Source: Bacilli bacterium (GTDB taxonomy: Bacteria > Bacillota_I > Bacilli_A > RFN20 > CAG-826). From it: a DNA stretch of 60,106 bases. The position numbers and the translations under genes are program-made. The stretch is taken from positions 1 to 60,106 of the forward strand of contig JAEDDA010000003.1 in assembly GCA_016298185.1 (NCBI GenBank), written 5' to 3'. This document shows positions 25,795-34,312 of this stretch, piece after piece (position 1 is the stretch's first letter; each line of letters begins with the position of its first letter). The notes beneath the pieces were generated by a model. It made no database searches and was not told where the DNA came from. It worked only from the letters and a program-made list of their open reading frames with translations.

Positions 25795-26407
25795 AAAATT
25801 AGAATTTAAAGGAATTCATTACTTATTTTATTATCCAAAGAACTATGTAGAAGGCAAAAAATATCCTGTGATGTTTCACCTTCATGGTGCGGGTTCTCGT
25901 GGTACAAACTTTGATAACTTTAAAGGATCAGTTATTTTAAATGCTTTAGATAGAGAAGATTCAGCGTTATCTAATGGTTTTTGCGTGTTCCCGCAATGCC
26001 ATAAAGAAACTTGGTTTGATATTTGGGATAATTTATTAGGATTAGTTAAAGAAATCTATAACAGAAAAGATGTTGATAAATCAAACTTCAATGCTTCTGG
26101 TATATCTATGGGCGGATATGGCATTTATCAAGTGATGATGTGTCTGCCTGAATTATTCCACAAGGCCATCGTTTGTTGTGGTGGTGGAATGTATTGGAAT
26201 AGCGGTGCGATTAAAAACATCAAATTTAGAATCTTCCATGGAGAACAAGACACAACAGTTTTCCCAGAAGAATCTAGAAGAATGTTTGCAAGACTTAAAG
26301 AAGCTTGCGCGGATGTCACTTTAACCATTTATCCAGAATGTGATCACAACTGTTGGGAAGCCACTTATGGCAACTACGATAATCTCAAATGGTTGTTTGA
26401 AAAATAA
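25781..26407 (+). CDS. Alpha/beta-hydrolase esterase (dienelactone hydrolase/PHB-depolymerase-like)
   Basis: 208 aa without a signal peptide. The N-terminal strand pair ends in MFHLHGAGSRG (oxyanion region); GISMGGYG is the nucleophile elbow with Ser109; HGEQDTTVFPEESRRM supplies the likely acid; and the last third has YPECDHNCWE with the likely catalytic His. The size and order fit serine esterases that often act on acetylated or feruloylated sugars. It overlaps the SGNH gene by 14 bases and ends before a terminator. Confidence 0.82.
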   Translation: MARCEKLEFKGIHYLFYYPKNYVEGKKYPVMFHLHGAGSRGTNFDNFKGSVILNALDREDSALSNGFCVFPQCHKETWFDIWDNLLGLVKEIYNRKDVDKSNFNASGISMGGYGIYQVMMCLPELFHKAIVCCGGGMYWNSGAIKNIKFRIFHGEQDTTVFPEESRRMFARLKEACADVTLTIYPECDHNCWEATYGNYDNLKWLFEK

Positions 26408-26420
26408 TATAAAAATTATT

Positions 26421-26497
26421 ATAAGGATTTAATATGGGCGTATTATCACGATGCGTCCTTATTTGTTTGAGCCAGTCCTGCAAAGGCTGAGAGAGTT
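26421..26497 (+). ncRNA. Structured region before the terminator (unknown class)
   Basis: ATAAGGA (26421-26427) pairs with TCCTTAT (26456-26462) with a second helix CGTAT/ATGCG inside, and a further hairpin follows (CAGTC/GGCTG, near 26473-26489) before the terminator at 26498. This is more structure than a 3' end needs. It could be a riboswitch-like element, a small RNA or just the 3' untranslated region of the esterase gene. Known classes were considered and not matched. Confidence 0.35.
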
Positions 26498-26529
26498 AAA
26501 TATCCCAGATACTTTGTTGGATATTTTTT
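26498..26529 (+). terminator. Terminator between the mutase-esterase operon and the glycan operon
   Basis: AAATATCC (26498-26505) pairs perfectly with GGATATTT (26519-26526) over a 13-base loop, followed by more T residues. It separates the two operons. Confidence 0.85.
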
Positions 26530-26599
26530 ATATGTAAACAAATGGTAACAAATAATAAACAAACTTAAATGTTTACTTAAAAATGAAATAGTTTACTAA

Positions 26600-26627
26600 T
26601 TTACAGCATTCAAATAGACTAGATAAT
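26600..26627 (+). promoter_or_regulatory. Promoter of the glycan-utilisation operon
   Basis: TTTACA (26600-26605) and GATAAT (26622-26627) are 16 bases apart, followed by the ribosome site TGAGGTA (26641-26647). Upstream lie TGTAAACA (26533-26540), TGTTTACT (26570-26577) and the palindromic TAGT-TT-ACTA (26589-26598), which could be binding sites for the LacI-type regulator encoded in the operon. Confidence 0.55.
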
Positions 26628-26653
26628 GTAATTATTTAGTTGAGGTACAATAT

Positions 26654-28822
26654 ATGGAAAAAAGTAAACTCTATTTGCTTCCACTATGTTTTTTAGTGCT
26701 CACCGCGTGTCAGCCTAATAAAGATAATAGTGGTAGTGACATTCCTCCTGCAAAGGGAGAAAAACTCTCTACACCAGTCCTCACAGTTAATAATGAGGGC
26801 ACAGGCCTCACATGGGCAGCCGTTGAAGGCGCAGTTTCTTATTCAATTAGCGTTAATGAAGCAGAAGCCGTCTCCGTAAATGCCCCAGGCTATGATTTTG
26901 CCGAAGAAGCTGGCGAATACGCTGTTAAAGTTGTCGCAGTTGCAAGCGATACAGAATTAAATAGCGAACAAGCTTCGTTCGACTATTCCACAATTTATAC
27001 AGCCTTAAGTGCTGTCGCATTTGATGAAGACACAGGTCGCATCACATGGTCAGGTTTCCATGGAGCTGGACTCAAATACTCCATTAATGGCGGAGAAGAA
27101 GTTGCTGTTGAAGGCGACTACATCGAAGTTGAAACAGGTGGTTTGTATGATATTACAGCCGTCGGTGGTTTCGTTGCAGAAGGCAACAAATACTACGTCA
27201 ATAACGAGACAAGCGTCAATGTTCAACACATTATCGCTTCTCCAAAGATGGCCCAAGCAATGGTGCTCGAAGATGGTAGCGAAGATAGCAATGCTGATCT
27301 CCAAGCTAAATACGACGCTCTTTACTATGGCACCAGTGGCTGGCAACCATCAGCTAATGCAGTTGCAACATTAGATAGAAACAATGAAGGCATTTCTCCA
27401 AATAGAAGCTTCAGAGCTATGATCTTCTGCAATGGTAGTTGGTTCAAATGGTTGGCAAAAGAAGCATTCGTTTGTGAAGGCAGTGTTGATTCATTATCCT
27501 TCTACGCTAAAGCAGCCGCTCCTTCACAAGCTAGCTTATATTTAAGATGGGAAGTTACCGAAGATCTTATGATCGGTGATTTGAACTTCAAAGGTGTCTA
27601 TGTGACATACAAACTCGACAAAGTTCCAACTGGCTGGCACAAATACACAGTTGGCATGAACGATGCAAACTGGGAAATTGCCTACAATAATCAAAAATTA
27701 GATTTCGCTACAGTCAAAGGCATTCTTGCGACTGCTGGCTATACCATTAATTCATTAGGCGAATTCTTCCAATATTTTGGAAACTTCGCAATCTTAGCAA
27801 AATGTGCAAGCACAGGTAGTGGTCCAAAAGGCTATGTCTATGTTGATGAAATTAAACTCAGTGCTGGCGCATTTGAAGCTGAAAACAAAGATTATGAAAT
27901 CCATGAATGGGCATTCAAATCTAGCGCTCTTTCAAATGGTTACTTCAGATTCAGTAAGGACAATCCTTCTGTTAATAAACTCGTTGTCAAAATGTCCGCT
28001 GGTTCCAAGATTTCTTTGGTTCCACAAGTTGAAGTCGAAGACACAAACGTCTTACACGTTGTTGTAACTGGTACTTATGACTTAGATGCTCGCTTCACAG
28101 TGGGTGCTGATGGCAAATTAACACTTAATGACGGCGCAACTGGAGCAGTTGCTGCATTCCTCACTGAATTCTCATCTGATCTCTGCCATGTTATCGATGA
28201 CTTCGAAGACCATACCGAAACAGGTGTTGGCTTAGATGGCAGCCATAAAGATGAAACCACATTCAAAGGTTTAAGAAGTAAATGGTATTCCGATTACTAT
28301 TCCGGAAATACTTCCAACCCATCCGCAGTCGGTGGCAACGGTTGGTCCATGATGGGTTCAACAGATTACTTAGAATTAAATAAGTCTCCTGATTATGCTC
28401 ACTATGGCAATCAATCCATGAGATTAAAATACAATGCTACTAACCAAATGAGATTTATCACTTGGGATATGACACAAGCTCCAGCTCCAAGACTTCCAAA
28501 GGCAACATATTTATCCTTATGGGTTAGAGCATGTGACAGCCGTGTTAATCAAATTAAAATTAAAGCATTCTTCAATGAACAAATTTCACCTGTTAACCAA
28601 GGTGATACATCAAAATATACAGAATTAGTGCAAGATATCGCTGCCGATCCAGATCATGGCTGGGTTGAAGTTAAAGTTACACTCAATCCTGAAAAGAACT
28701 ATTTCGGTTTCGTTCTCCAACCAATGAAAAACGGTGCCGGAACAGGTGATGATGGCAAATACTTCTATGTTGATAACATCGCGTTATACAACACATTAAG
28801 TCCATTCGGAACAAATGCCTAA
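26654..28822 (+). CDS. Surface lipoprotein with Fn3-like and jelly-roll (carbohydrate-binding-like) domains
   Basis: 722 aa. The signal peptide ends in LTAC with Cys19. Residues about 39-110 and 111-192 look like two Fn3-type sandwiches (LTWAAVEGAVSYSISVN; ITWSGFHGAGLKYSING). Two large jelly-roll segments follow, about 193-410 and 520-712. Each ends in a strand with Y-V-D-[EN]-I (YVYVDEIKL; FYVDNIALY), as in CBM11/CIA30-like carbohydrate-binding domains. There is no catalytic motif. It is the first gene of the glycan operon, so it probably binds the polysaccharide at the cell surface. Its stop overlaps the LacI start by one base. Confidence 0.75.
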   Translation: MEKSKLYLLPLCFLVLTACQPNKDNSGSDIPPAKGEKLSTPVLTVNNEGTGLTWAAVEGAVSYSISVNEAEAVSVNAPGYDFAEEAGEYAVKVVAVASDTELNSEQASFDYSTIYTALSAVAFDEDTGRITWSGFHGAGLKYSINGGEEVAVEGDYIEVETGGLYDITAVGGFVAEGNKYYVNNETSVNVQHIIASPKMAQAMVLEDGSEDSNADLQAKYDALYYGTSGWQPSANAVATLDRNNEGISPNRSFRAMIFCNGSWFKWLAKEAFVCEGSVDSLSFYAKAAAPSQASLYLRWEVTEDLMIGDLNFKGVYVTYKLDKVPTGWHKYTVGMNDANWEIAYNNQKLDFATVKGILATAGYTINSLGEFFQYFGNFAILAKCASTGSGPKGYVYVDEIKLSAGAFEAENKDYEIHEWAFKSSALSNGYFRFSKDNPSVNKLVVKMSAGSKISLVPQVEVEDTNVLHVVVTGTYDLDARFTVGADGKLTLNDGATGAVAAFLTEFSSDLCHVIDDFEDHTETGVGLDGSHKDETTFKGLRSKWYSDYYSGNTSNPSAVGGNGWSMMGSTDYLELNKSPDYAHYGNQSMRLKYNATNQMRFITWDMTQAPAPRLPKATYLSLWVRACDSRVNQIKIKAFFNEQISPVNQGDTSKYTELVQDIAADPDHGWVEVKVTLNPEKNYFGFVLQPMKNGAGTGDDGKYFYVDNIALYNTLSPFGTNA

Positions 28823-29847
28823 TGTCTAAAACTAAGTCCGTTCGACTTATAGATATTGCTAATGCGTGCGGGGTGACCAAGGGATTGGTCTCCCGCGCTT
28901 TAGCAGGTAAATACAATGTGGGTGATGATACTCGCAATTTGATTATGCAAAAGGCCGTGGAACTCGGCTATGACTTCACCAAGTTGCGTACTAGGAGCAC
29001 AAAAAAACCTTCTGTTGTGATTATCGTTTCTTCTTCTATATTGATGAAAGAAGATTATTGGCAACCAATTTTAAAGAATATGTATGCCACACTTAATCGT
29101 TCATCAATTAAGATTGAATACTTTGTATTCGAAAGCAAGAACATCGATCTCGACAGCGTTCGTGCTTTGAAAGATAACTCCTGTATTGCTTTCGTTGTGC
29201 TTCATAAGAATCCTGATCCGATTTTTAAAGAACTACGTAAATTTAAGAAACCGATTATTGAAGTCGATCCTAAATTCATGCATTACACTGATGTCACTCA
29301 AATTAAATATTCCAACTATATGTCAATGTATGAAGTCACTCAAAGGCTTATTGATAATGGTCATAAACACTTATGTTTTTATGGCTCCGATATGCATGCG
29401 ATGAGTTTTAGAGAAAGACACGATGGTTTTAGAGGTTGTATTAGAGCCAACGCGTCAAAAGGTGTTGTCGGTCACGATATTATCTTTGATAATTCCGACC
29501 TCCAATACGCAAACAATGAAATGTTAGAAAATATGCTTAATGAGCATAAAGATATAAGCGCTATTGTGTGTGCGAACGACATTATCGCCCTCAATGCGTA
29601 TAAGACCGTGAAGAAAATGGGTAAATCCATCCCAGATGATTATTCGGTCGTAGGATTTGATAATATTGCCATAGGCAAGGAAGCATATCCAGCTTTATCA
29701 ACATTCAACGTTCCTAGAGAAGAAATCGGTGATGAAATCGGTTTATATATCATTCGATTACTACAAAACGATAAACCACAATTCGCCGAAATCATGATTC
29801 GTTGCGACTTTGTCGAACGTGAATCAATTAAAAAATTAAAGGATTAA
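28822..29847 (+). CDS. LacI-family transcriptional regulator
   Basis: 341 aa. The N-terminal HTH (VRLIDIANACGVTKGLVSRALAGKYNV) and hinge helix (AVELGYDF) are followed by the sugar-binding core with two Rossmann-like lobes (VVIIVSSSILM; AIVCANDIIALNAYKTVKKMG; DYSVVGFDNIAIGKEAYPALSTFNVP). It would control the operon it sits in. It lies unusually in the middle, translated from the second position, so it would be autoregulated. The effector is not predictable but is likely a mannoside or sugar phosphate. TAATG overlap with the upstream gene. Confidence 0.92.
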   Translation: MSKTKSVRLIDIANACGVTKGLVSRALAGKYNVGDDTRNLIMQKAVELGYDFTKLRTRSTKKPSVVIIVSSSILMKEDYWQPILKNMYATLNRSSIKIEYFVFESKNIDLDSVRALKDNSCIAFVVLHKNPDPIFKELRKFKKPIIEVDPKFMHYTDVTQIKYSNYMSMYEVTQRLIDNGHKHLCFYGSDMHAMSFRERHDGFRGCIRANASKGVVGHDIIFDNSDLQYANNEMLENMLNEHKDISAIVCANDIIALNAYKTVKKMGKSIPDDYSVVGFDNIAIGKEAYPALSTFNVPREEIGDEIGLYIIRLLQNDKPQFAEIMIRCDFVERESIKKLKD

Positions 29848-29851
29848 TATT

Positions 29852-30838
29852 ATGAGTAAGATTATCAACGGAAAAGCTATTAAAAATATACCTTGGGAAG
29901 AATGTCCTAAAGGTTACGAAGGACCACTTTGGCGTTATAGTGGTAACCCTATTGTCAAACGTCACCCTTCTAAAGAAGTAGCACGCGCTTTTAATAGTGC
30001 GTTAGTCCCATTTAATGGGGAATTTATTGGTGTTTTCCGCGGTGATAATCTCGATGATATTCCACATTTATACTTAGGTCATTCTAAAGATGGCATCCAT
30101 TTTGAGCTTGAAGAAAATAGAATTCAATTTGTCGATCAAAATGGTAATCCAGTTAAAGAAACACTCTATCAATACGATCCAAGAGTTATCCAAATTGAAG
30201 ATAAATACTTTGTCGTTTGGTGTGATGAATTAAATGGTCCAACAATCGCCATCGCAGAAACTAAAGATTTTAAAACATTCAAGAAATACGATAATCCATT
30301 CCTTCCATACAATAGAAACGGTGTCTTATTCCCAAGAAAGATCAACGGTAATTACTACATGCTTTCTAGACCAAGTGATTCCGGACATACCGCCTTTGGC
30401 GATATTTTCCTTTCTGAGAGTAAGGATTTAACATACTGGGGCAAGCATAGAGTGGTTGCTCAAAAAGGTTATGAATGGTGGTGCGCACTTAAGATTGGCG
30501 CTGGCCCAGTCCCAATTGAATTAGATGATGGCTGGTTCGTCTTCACACATGGTGTCAATCGCACATGCAACGGATACGTTTATTCATTAGGTGCGCTTAT
30601 TTTAGACCACGACGATGTTTCTAAAGTGAAATATAGATGCAAAAACTTCCTCTTAACCCCAGAAATGGACTACGAGACAAATGGATTTGTTTCTAATGTT
30701 ATTTTCCCAACTTGTACATTAGTCGACGCTGAAACAGGCAGAATTGCTTTGTATTACGGCGCCGCTGACACATATATCGGCTTAGCTTTCACAACAGTTG
30801 ATCGTGTTGTTGACTATGTCAAAAAGAACAGCAGATAG
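29852..30838 (+). CDS. Glycoside hydrolase family 130 phosphorylase (mannoside phosphorylase), copy A
   Basis: 328 aa without a signal peptide. The five-bladed propeller has the family motifs: YSGNPIVKRHP at the start, ARAFNSALVPFNGEFIGVFRGD, YDPRV with general-acid Asp109, and GHTAFGDIFLSES plus the phosphate-side basic residues (FVFTHGVNRT). GH130 enzymes cleave beta-mannosides with phosphate, giving mannose-1-phosphate plus the remaining sugar (mannose, glucose or GlcNAc). Subfamily and linkage cannot be set by eye. The ABC permease genes follow directly. It acts in the cytoplasm on imported disaccharides. Confidence 0.9.
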   Translation: MSKIINGKAIKNIPWEECPKGYEGPLWRYSGNPIVKRHPSKEVARAFNSALVPFNGEFIGVFRGDNLDDIPHLYLGHSKDGIHFELEENRIQFVDQNGNPVKETLYQYDPRVIQIEDKYFVVWCDELNGPTIAIAETKDFKTFKKYDNPFLPYNRNGVLFPRKINGNYYMLSRPSDSGHTAFGDIFLSESKDLTYWGKHRVVAQKGYEWWCALKIGAGPVPIELDDGWFVFTHGVNRTCNGYVYSLGALILDHDDVSKVKYRCKNFLLTPEMDYETNGFVSNVIFPTCTLVDAETGRIALYYGAADTYIGLAFTTVDRVVDYVKKNSR

Positions 30839-30840
30839 AT

Positions 30841-31806
30841 ATGGAAAAAGTATTAATCAAAACTAAACAAAGTTTTAAGTTCTCGTTGAAGAAGCGTTTC
30901 CTCAATTCGAGATTTTTAATGCTTATGATTATTCCGGCGATTATTTTCTACGCTGTGTTTAATTATGTTCCTATGTATGGTGTTCTCTTATCATTTTCCA
31001 GATATTCACCAAGACTTGGTTTGATGGGTTCAATCTTTCAAAATTGGATAGGATTTCAAAATTTTGAATTTATTTTCAATTTTCCAGATTTCTGGAACGC
31101 GTTTAAAAATACATTAATTATTGGTTCTATTAAAGTGGTTATTTCTTTTATAAGCGCAGTAACAGTGGCTTTATTAATTAATGAAATCAGAATGCGTTTC
31201 TTTAAGAAGGGTGTTCAAATTATCGTTACATTCCCACACTTCTTATCATGGGTTGTGGTCGCTAGCTTATTCAAAATGCTATTTGATGAAACTGGATCTA
31301 TTAACCATATGTTAGAAATGGCAGGAATGAGTAAGGTTTTATTCTTTGGCAATCCAAAACTATTTTTAACTTTGATTTTCTCTAGTGATATTTGGAAAGA
31401 AGCGGGATGGAGTTCCATCATTTATATCGCGACAATGGCAGGCATTTCTCCTGACTTATATGAAGCCGCAGATATCGATGGCGCTTCTCGTTTGCAAAAG
31501 ATTTGGCACATCACACTTCCAGGCATTAGACCAACAGCAATTCTCTTGCTAATCATGTCTGTTGGCGGTGTCCTTGGTGCGGGATTTGATCAAATATTTA
31601 ATTTGACTGGGTCATTACACAATGGCCGTGTTATGGACTCGGTGCAAATTATCGACACACTGATTTATCAATATACGTTCCAATCCAAAACAATTACAGA
31701 AGGTCAAGCCACCGCGGTTGGCATGTTCAAATCACTGGTTGGTTTTGCCCTTGTTATAACCACGGATAGAATTGCTAAGGCCTGTGGAGAAAGGGGTATC
31801 ATCTAA
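30841..31806 (+). CDS. Sugar ABC transporter permease, LplB type
   Basis: 321 aa with six predicted helices. The N-terminus (KKRFLNSRFLMLMIIPAIIFYAVFNYVPMYGVLLSF) and the EAA loop (YEAADIDGASRLQKIWHITLPGIRP) that binds the ATPase are typical of the LplB/polysaccharide permease group. It pairs with the next gene, and the solute-binding protein follows. The stop and next ATG overlap by one base. Confidence 0.93.
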   Translation: MEKVLIKTKQSFKFSLKKRFLNSRFLMLMIIPAIIFYAVFNYVPMYGVLLSFSRYSPRLGLMGSIFQNWIGFQNFEFIFNFPDFWNAFKNTLIIGSIKVVISFISAVTVALLINEIRMRFFKKGVQIIVTFPHFLSWVVVASLFKMLFDETGSINHMLEMAGMSKVLFFGNPKLFLTLIFSSDIWKEAGWSSIIYIATMAGISPDLYEAADIDGASRLQKIWHITLPGIRPTAILLLIMSVGGVLGAGFDQIFNLTGSLHNGRVMDSVQIIDTLIYQYTFQSKTITEGQATAVGMFKSLVGFALVITTDRIAKACGERGII

Positions 31807-32714
31807 TGAAAAAAGTTGGTATTGCTAGACTTCCTTTAGCGAATAAAGATAAACCAGGACCATCCACAAAGATTGGACCATTAGATATTATTATCTTCTT
31901 TATCTTATTAATTTACGCTTTAGCGGTTATTTTCCCATTCTATTACTTATTTGTCGTTTCGATTACTCCAACAGAAATCTATGCGAATAACCCATCATTA
32001 TTATTCACACCTAAGGTGACTTTTGAAGCTTATCAAAACGTTTATACAAACCAAGCGATTTGGAATGGATTCGGTATTACAATGATTCTTCTTATTGGCG
32101 GTACCGCTTATCAATTATTCTTCACAGTTATTACTGGCTATGCGATGAGTAGAAATAATTGGTTCGGTAAGAACTTTGTAATGAATATGATCTTGGTCAC
32201 CATGTTCTTTGGTGGTGGCTTAATTCCTTATTATCTTTTAATCAAATCACTAGGAATGCTTGACACCATATGGGTCATGATTATTCCTGGTGCAATTGAT
32301 ACATTCAATATGTTATTAATGCGCAACTACTTTGCTTCCTTGCCAAAGGAACTTGAGGAAAGCGCGAAAGTAGATGGGGCGAACGATGTCCAAATCTTTG
32401 TCAAAATCTTCTTACCATTATCTCTTCCAATGTTAGCAACAATTGGCTTATTCTTCGCTGTTGGCAACTGGAACTCTTGGTATAACGGTATGTTATTTAA
32501 CCATTCACAAAATCTTAAGACTTTGCAACAAGTCTTGCAGGACATCATTGTCACTAAATCATCAACGATTCCAAACCCACATCCAAATCAAATTAATGAT
32601 GATAGTTTAAAGAATGCCGCAATATTCTTCACAATCTTACCTATGATGTGTTTCTACCCATTCTGTCAAAGATACTTTGTTAAGGGTATTGTTGTCGGTG
32701 CGATTAAAGGTTAA
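31806..32714 (+). CDS. Sugar ABC transporter permease, YtcP/LplC type
   Basis: 302 aa with six helices. The C-terminal half has the EAA loop (EESAKVDGANDVQIFVKIFLPLSLP), and FVKGIVVGAIKG is the usual C-terminal end. Second permease of the importer; AAGGAGGT for the next gene overlaps its stop region. No ATPase gene is next to it; the MsmK-like ATPase is about 10 kb downstream in the same gene cluster. Confidence 0.93.
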   Translation: MKKVGIARLPLANKDKPGPSTKIGPLDIIIFFILLIYALAVIFPFYYLFVVSITPTEIYANNPSLLFTPKVTFEAYQNVYTNQAIWNGFGITMILLIGGTAYQLFFTVITGYAMSRNNWFGKNFVMNMILVTMFFGGGLIPYYLLIKSLGMLDTIWVMIIPGAIDTFNMLLMRNYFASLPKELEESAKVDGANDVQIFVKIFLPLSLPMLATIGLFFAVGNWNSWYNGMLFNHSQNLKTLQQVLQDIIVTKSSTIPNPHPNQINDDSLKNAAIFFTILPMMCFYPFCQRYFVKGIVVGAIKG

Positions 32715-32729
32715 GGAGGTATTAACTAT

Positions 32730-34310
32730 ATGCGCAAAAAATCATTCTTATTATTAGCAGCTAGTACAATGGCACTCGGTATGCTCTCAGTTACAGGCTG
32801 TGACCGTAAAAACAAAAATGATAAATACACAAAGGATGGAAAACTTATTGTTTCCATTAGAAACTTGTATTTTGATGCCTATCGTGGTGGAGATGCCTAT
32901 TTAGATGAAATCGAAAAGAAATTCATGATGAAATTCGACTTATCATCTTATGACTGGTCGAACTGGTCCACACAAGTTAATGGTTCTATTAATGGTGACA
33001 CAATGGAAGACGTCTTCCACGCCAACATTGATAGTTATAACTTCGCCAACACATATAAATTCTGGGCAGAAGAAGAAATGATCAAACCATTACCAGAAGA
33101 CTTATCTAAATGGCCAAACATTCAAACAATGATCAATAACACCACAAATATTGATGCATTAAAAATTAATGGCAAATTATATGGTATTCCAATCGCTAAG
33201 GATACAACTGATTACAATACATCATTCTCACCATTTACTTATGTCTATAGAAGAGACTGGGCTAAGAAGTGGGGTGTTTATAAAGAAAATGATGAATACA
33301 CCTGGGCGGAATTTGAAGCTTTATTAGCAAAATTCAAAACCGAATTAGCACCAACGAATAGATATGCATTAGGTGATGTTGAATGGGGTTATCCGAGCAT
33401 TCCAAACTTCTATAAGCAAGTTCCACATTGCTTCGCACAAGATGCAGATGGTAAATATGTTAATAACTACACAACTGATGCCTATATTGCAGGTATGAAA
33501 GAAGCTAAGAGATTTATGTCTCAAGGTTATTACTATCCAGACCAAAACTCCGCAGCAGATGGTGATATGAATAAGAAATATTACAGCAACCAAATCGGTG
33601 TGCTTTATGAAAACCTTTCCTATACCAACTTTGTAAATTTAAAAGGTCAATTAAGAAAAACAAACGCTTCTATTCAAGAATTTAACGTTGATGATGCAGT
33701 TGCACTTATGAAAATCAAAGGTAGCGATGGCAAATATGCATTAGAAGGTACCGATAACTGGTTCTCCATGACCTTCTTTGATTATAAAATCACTGATTAC
33801 AAACAAGAAAAAGTTCTTGATGTCTTAGATTACTTATTAAGTGAAGAAGGAACACTCTTTTCCGTTTATGGTATTGAAGATTATGACTGGGTTAGAGAAG
33901 GCGATGAAATTAAAATCGTTGAAGAATACTGGCCAAAAGATGAACGCGGTGATTACGCACTAAAAAATAATGGTGGTAGATATTTAAGATACTTAGTCTC
34001 TTTGGGCTATGACTTATTACCAATGGATCCACTTACTGATAAAGCATCAATTAACTACTTGAATGAATGGGATGCAGAAATGAGAGAACATCTCGCTCAT
34101 GGTGAATTAAAAGTCTTAAAAGAAAATGCCGAAGTTATGTGGCTCACCTCTCCAAAGAAATCTCTTTACTCTGGTGGTATGAGAGAAGACGCTTTGAAAA
34201 ATGTTATGAAATTCACATACGGCGACATTAACGAAAACCAATATATGGGCAAATTCGGTAACCTTTGGACTGAAGTATTAAAAGAAATTAATGATATTTT
34301 AGGTAAGTAA
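32730..34310 (+). CDS. ABC transporter sugar-binding lipoprotein, LplA-like
   Basis: 526 aa with a lipoprotein signal (VTGC, Cys24). The size (over 500 aa) and pairing with LplB/YtcP-type permeases fit the large family-1 binding proteins for oligosaccharides. Features include YVYRRDWAKKWGVY, a repeated pattern of that group, and many Trp/Tyr (DWSNWSTQVN, DNWFSMTF) suited to sugar stacking. AAGGAGGT ribosome site before the ATG. The next gene starts two bases after the stop. Confidence 0.92.
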   Translation: MRKKSFLLLAASTMALGMLSVTGCDRKNKNDKYTKDGKLIVSIRNLYFDAYRGGDAYLDEIEKKFMMKFDLSSYDWSNWSTQVNGSINGDTMEDVFHANIDSYNFANTYKFWAEEEMIKPLPEDLSKWPNIQTMINNTTNIDALKINGKLYGIPIAKDTTDYNTSFSPFTYVYRRDWAKKWGVYKENDEYTWAEFEALLAKFKTELAPTNRYALGDVEWGYPSIPNFYKQVPHCFAQDADGKYVNNYTTDAYIAGMKEAKRFMSQGYYYPDQNSAADGDMNKKYYSNQIGVLYENLSYTNFVNLKGQLRKTNASIQEFNVDDAVALMKIKGSDGKYALEGTDNWFSMTFFDYKITDYKQEKVLDVLDYLLSEEGTLFSVYGIEDYDWVREGDEIKIVEEYWPKDERGDYALKNNGGRYLRYLVSLGYDLLPMDPLTDKASINYLNEWDAEMREHLAHGELKVLKENAEVMWLTSPKKSLYSGGMREDALKNVMKFTYGDINENQYMGKFGNLWTEVLKEINDILGK

Positions 34311-34312
34311 TT

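Noticed and set aside
26470..26482. AGCCAG-CCTGC resembling the cobalamin B12 box
   Set aside because: The gap and the rest of the B12 element (GGGAA, GCCCCCGC-ACTGT) are missing.
26485..26492. GGCTGAGA, a fragment seen in the TPP riboswitch
   Set aside because: The other conserved TPP parts (GGGGTGCC and CTGATCTGG...CCAGCG) are absent.
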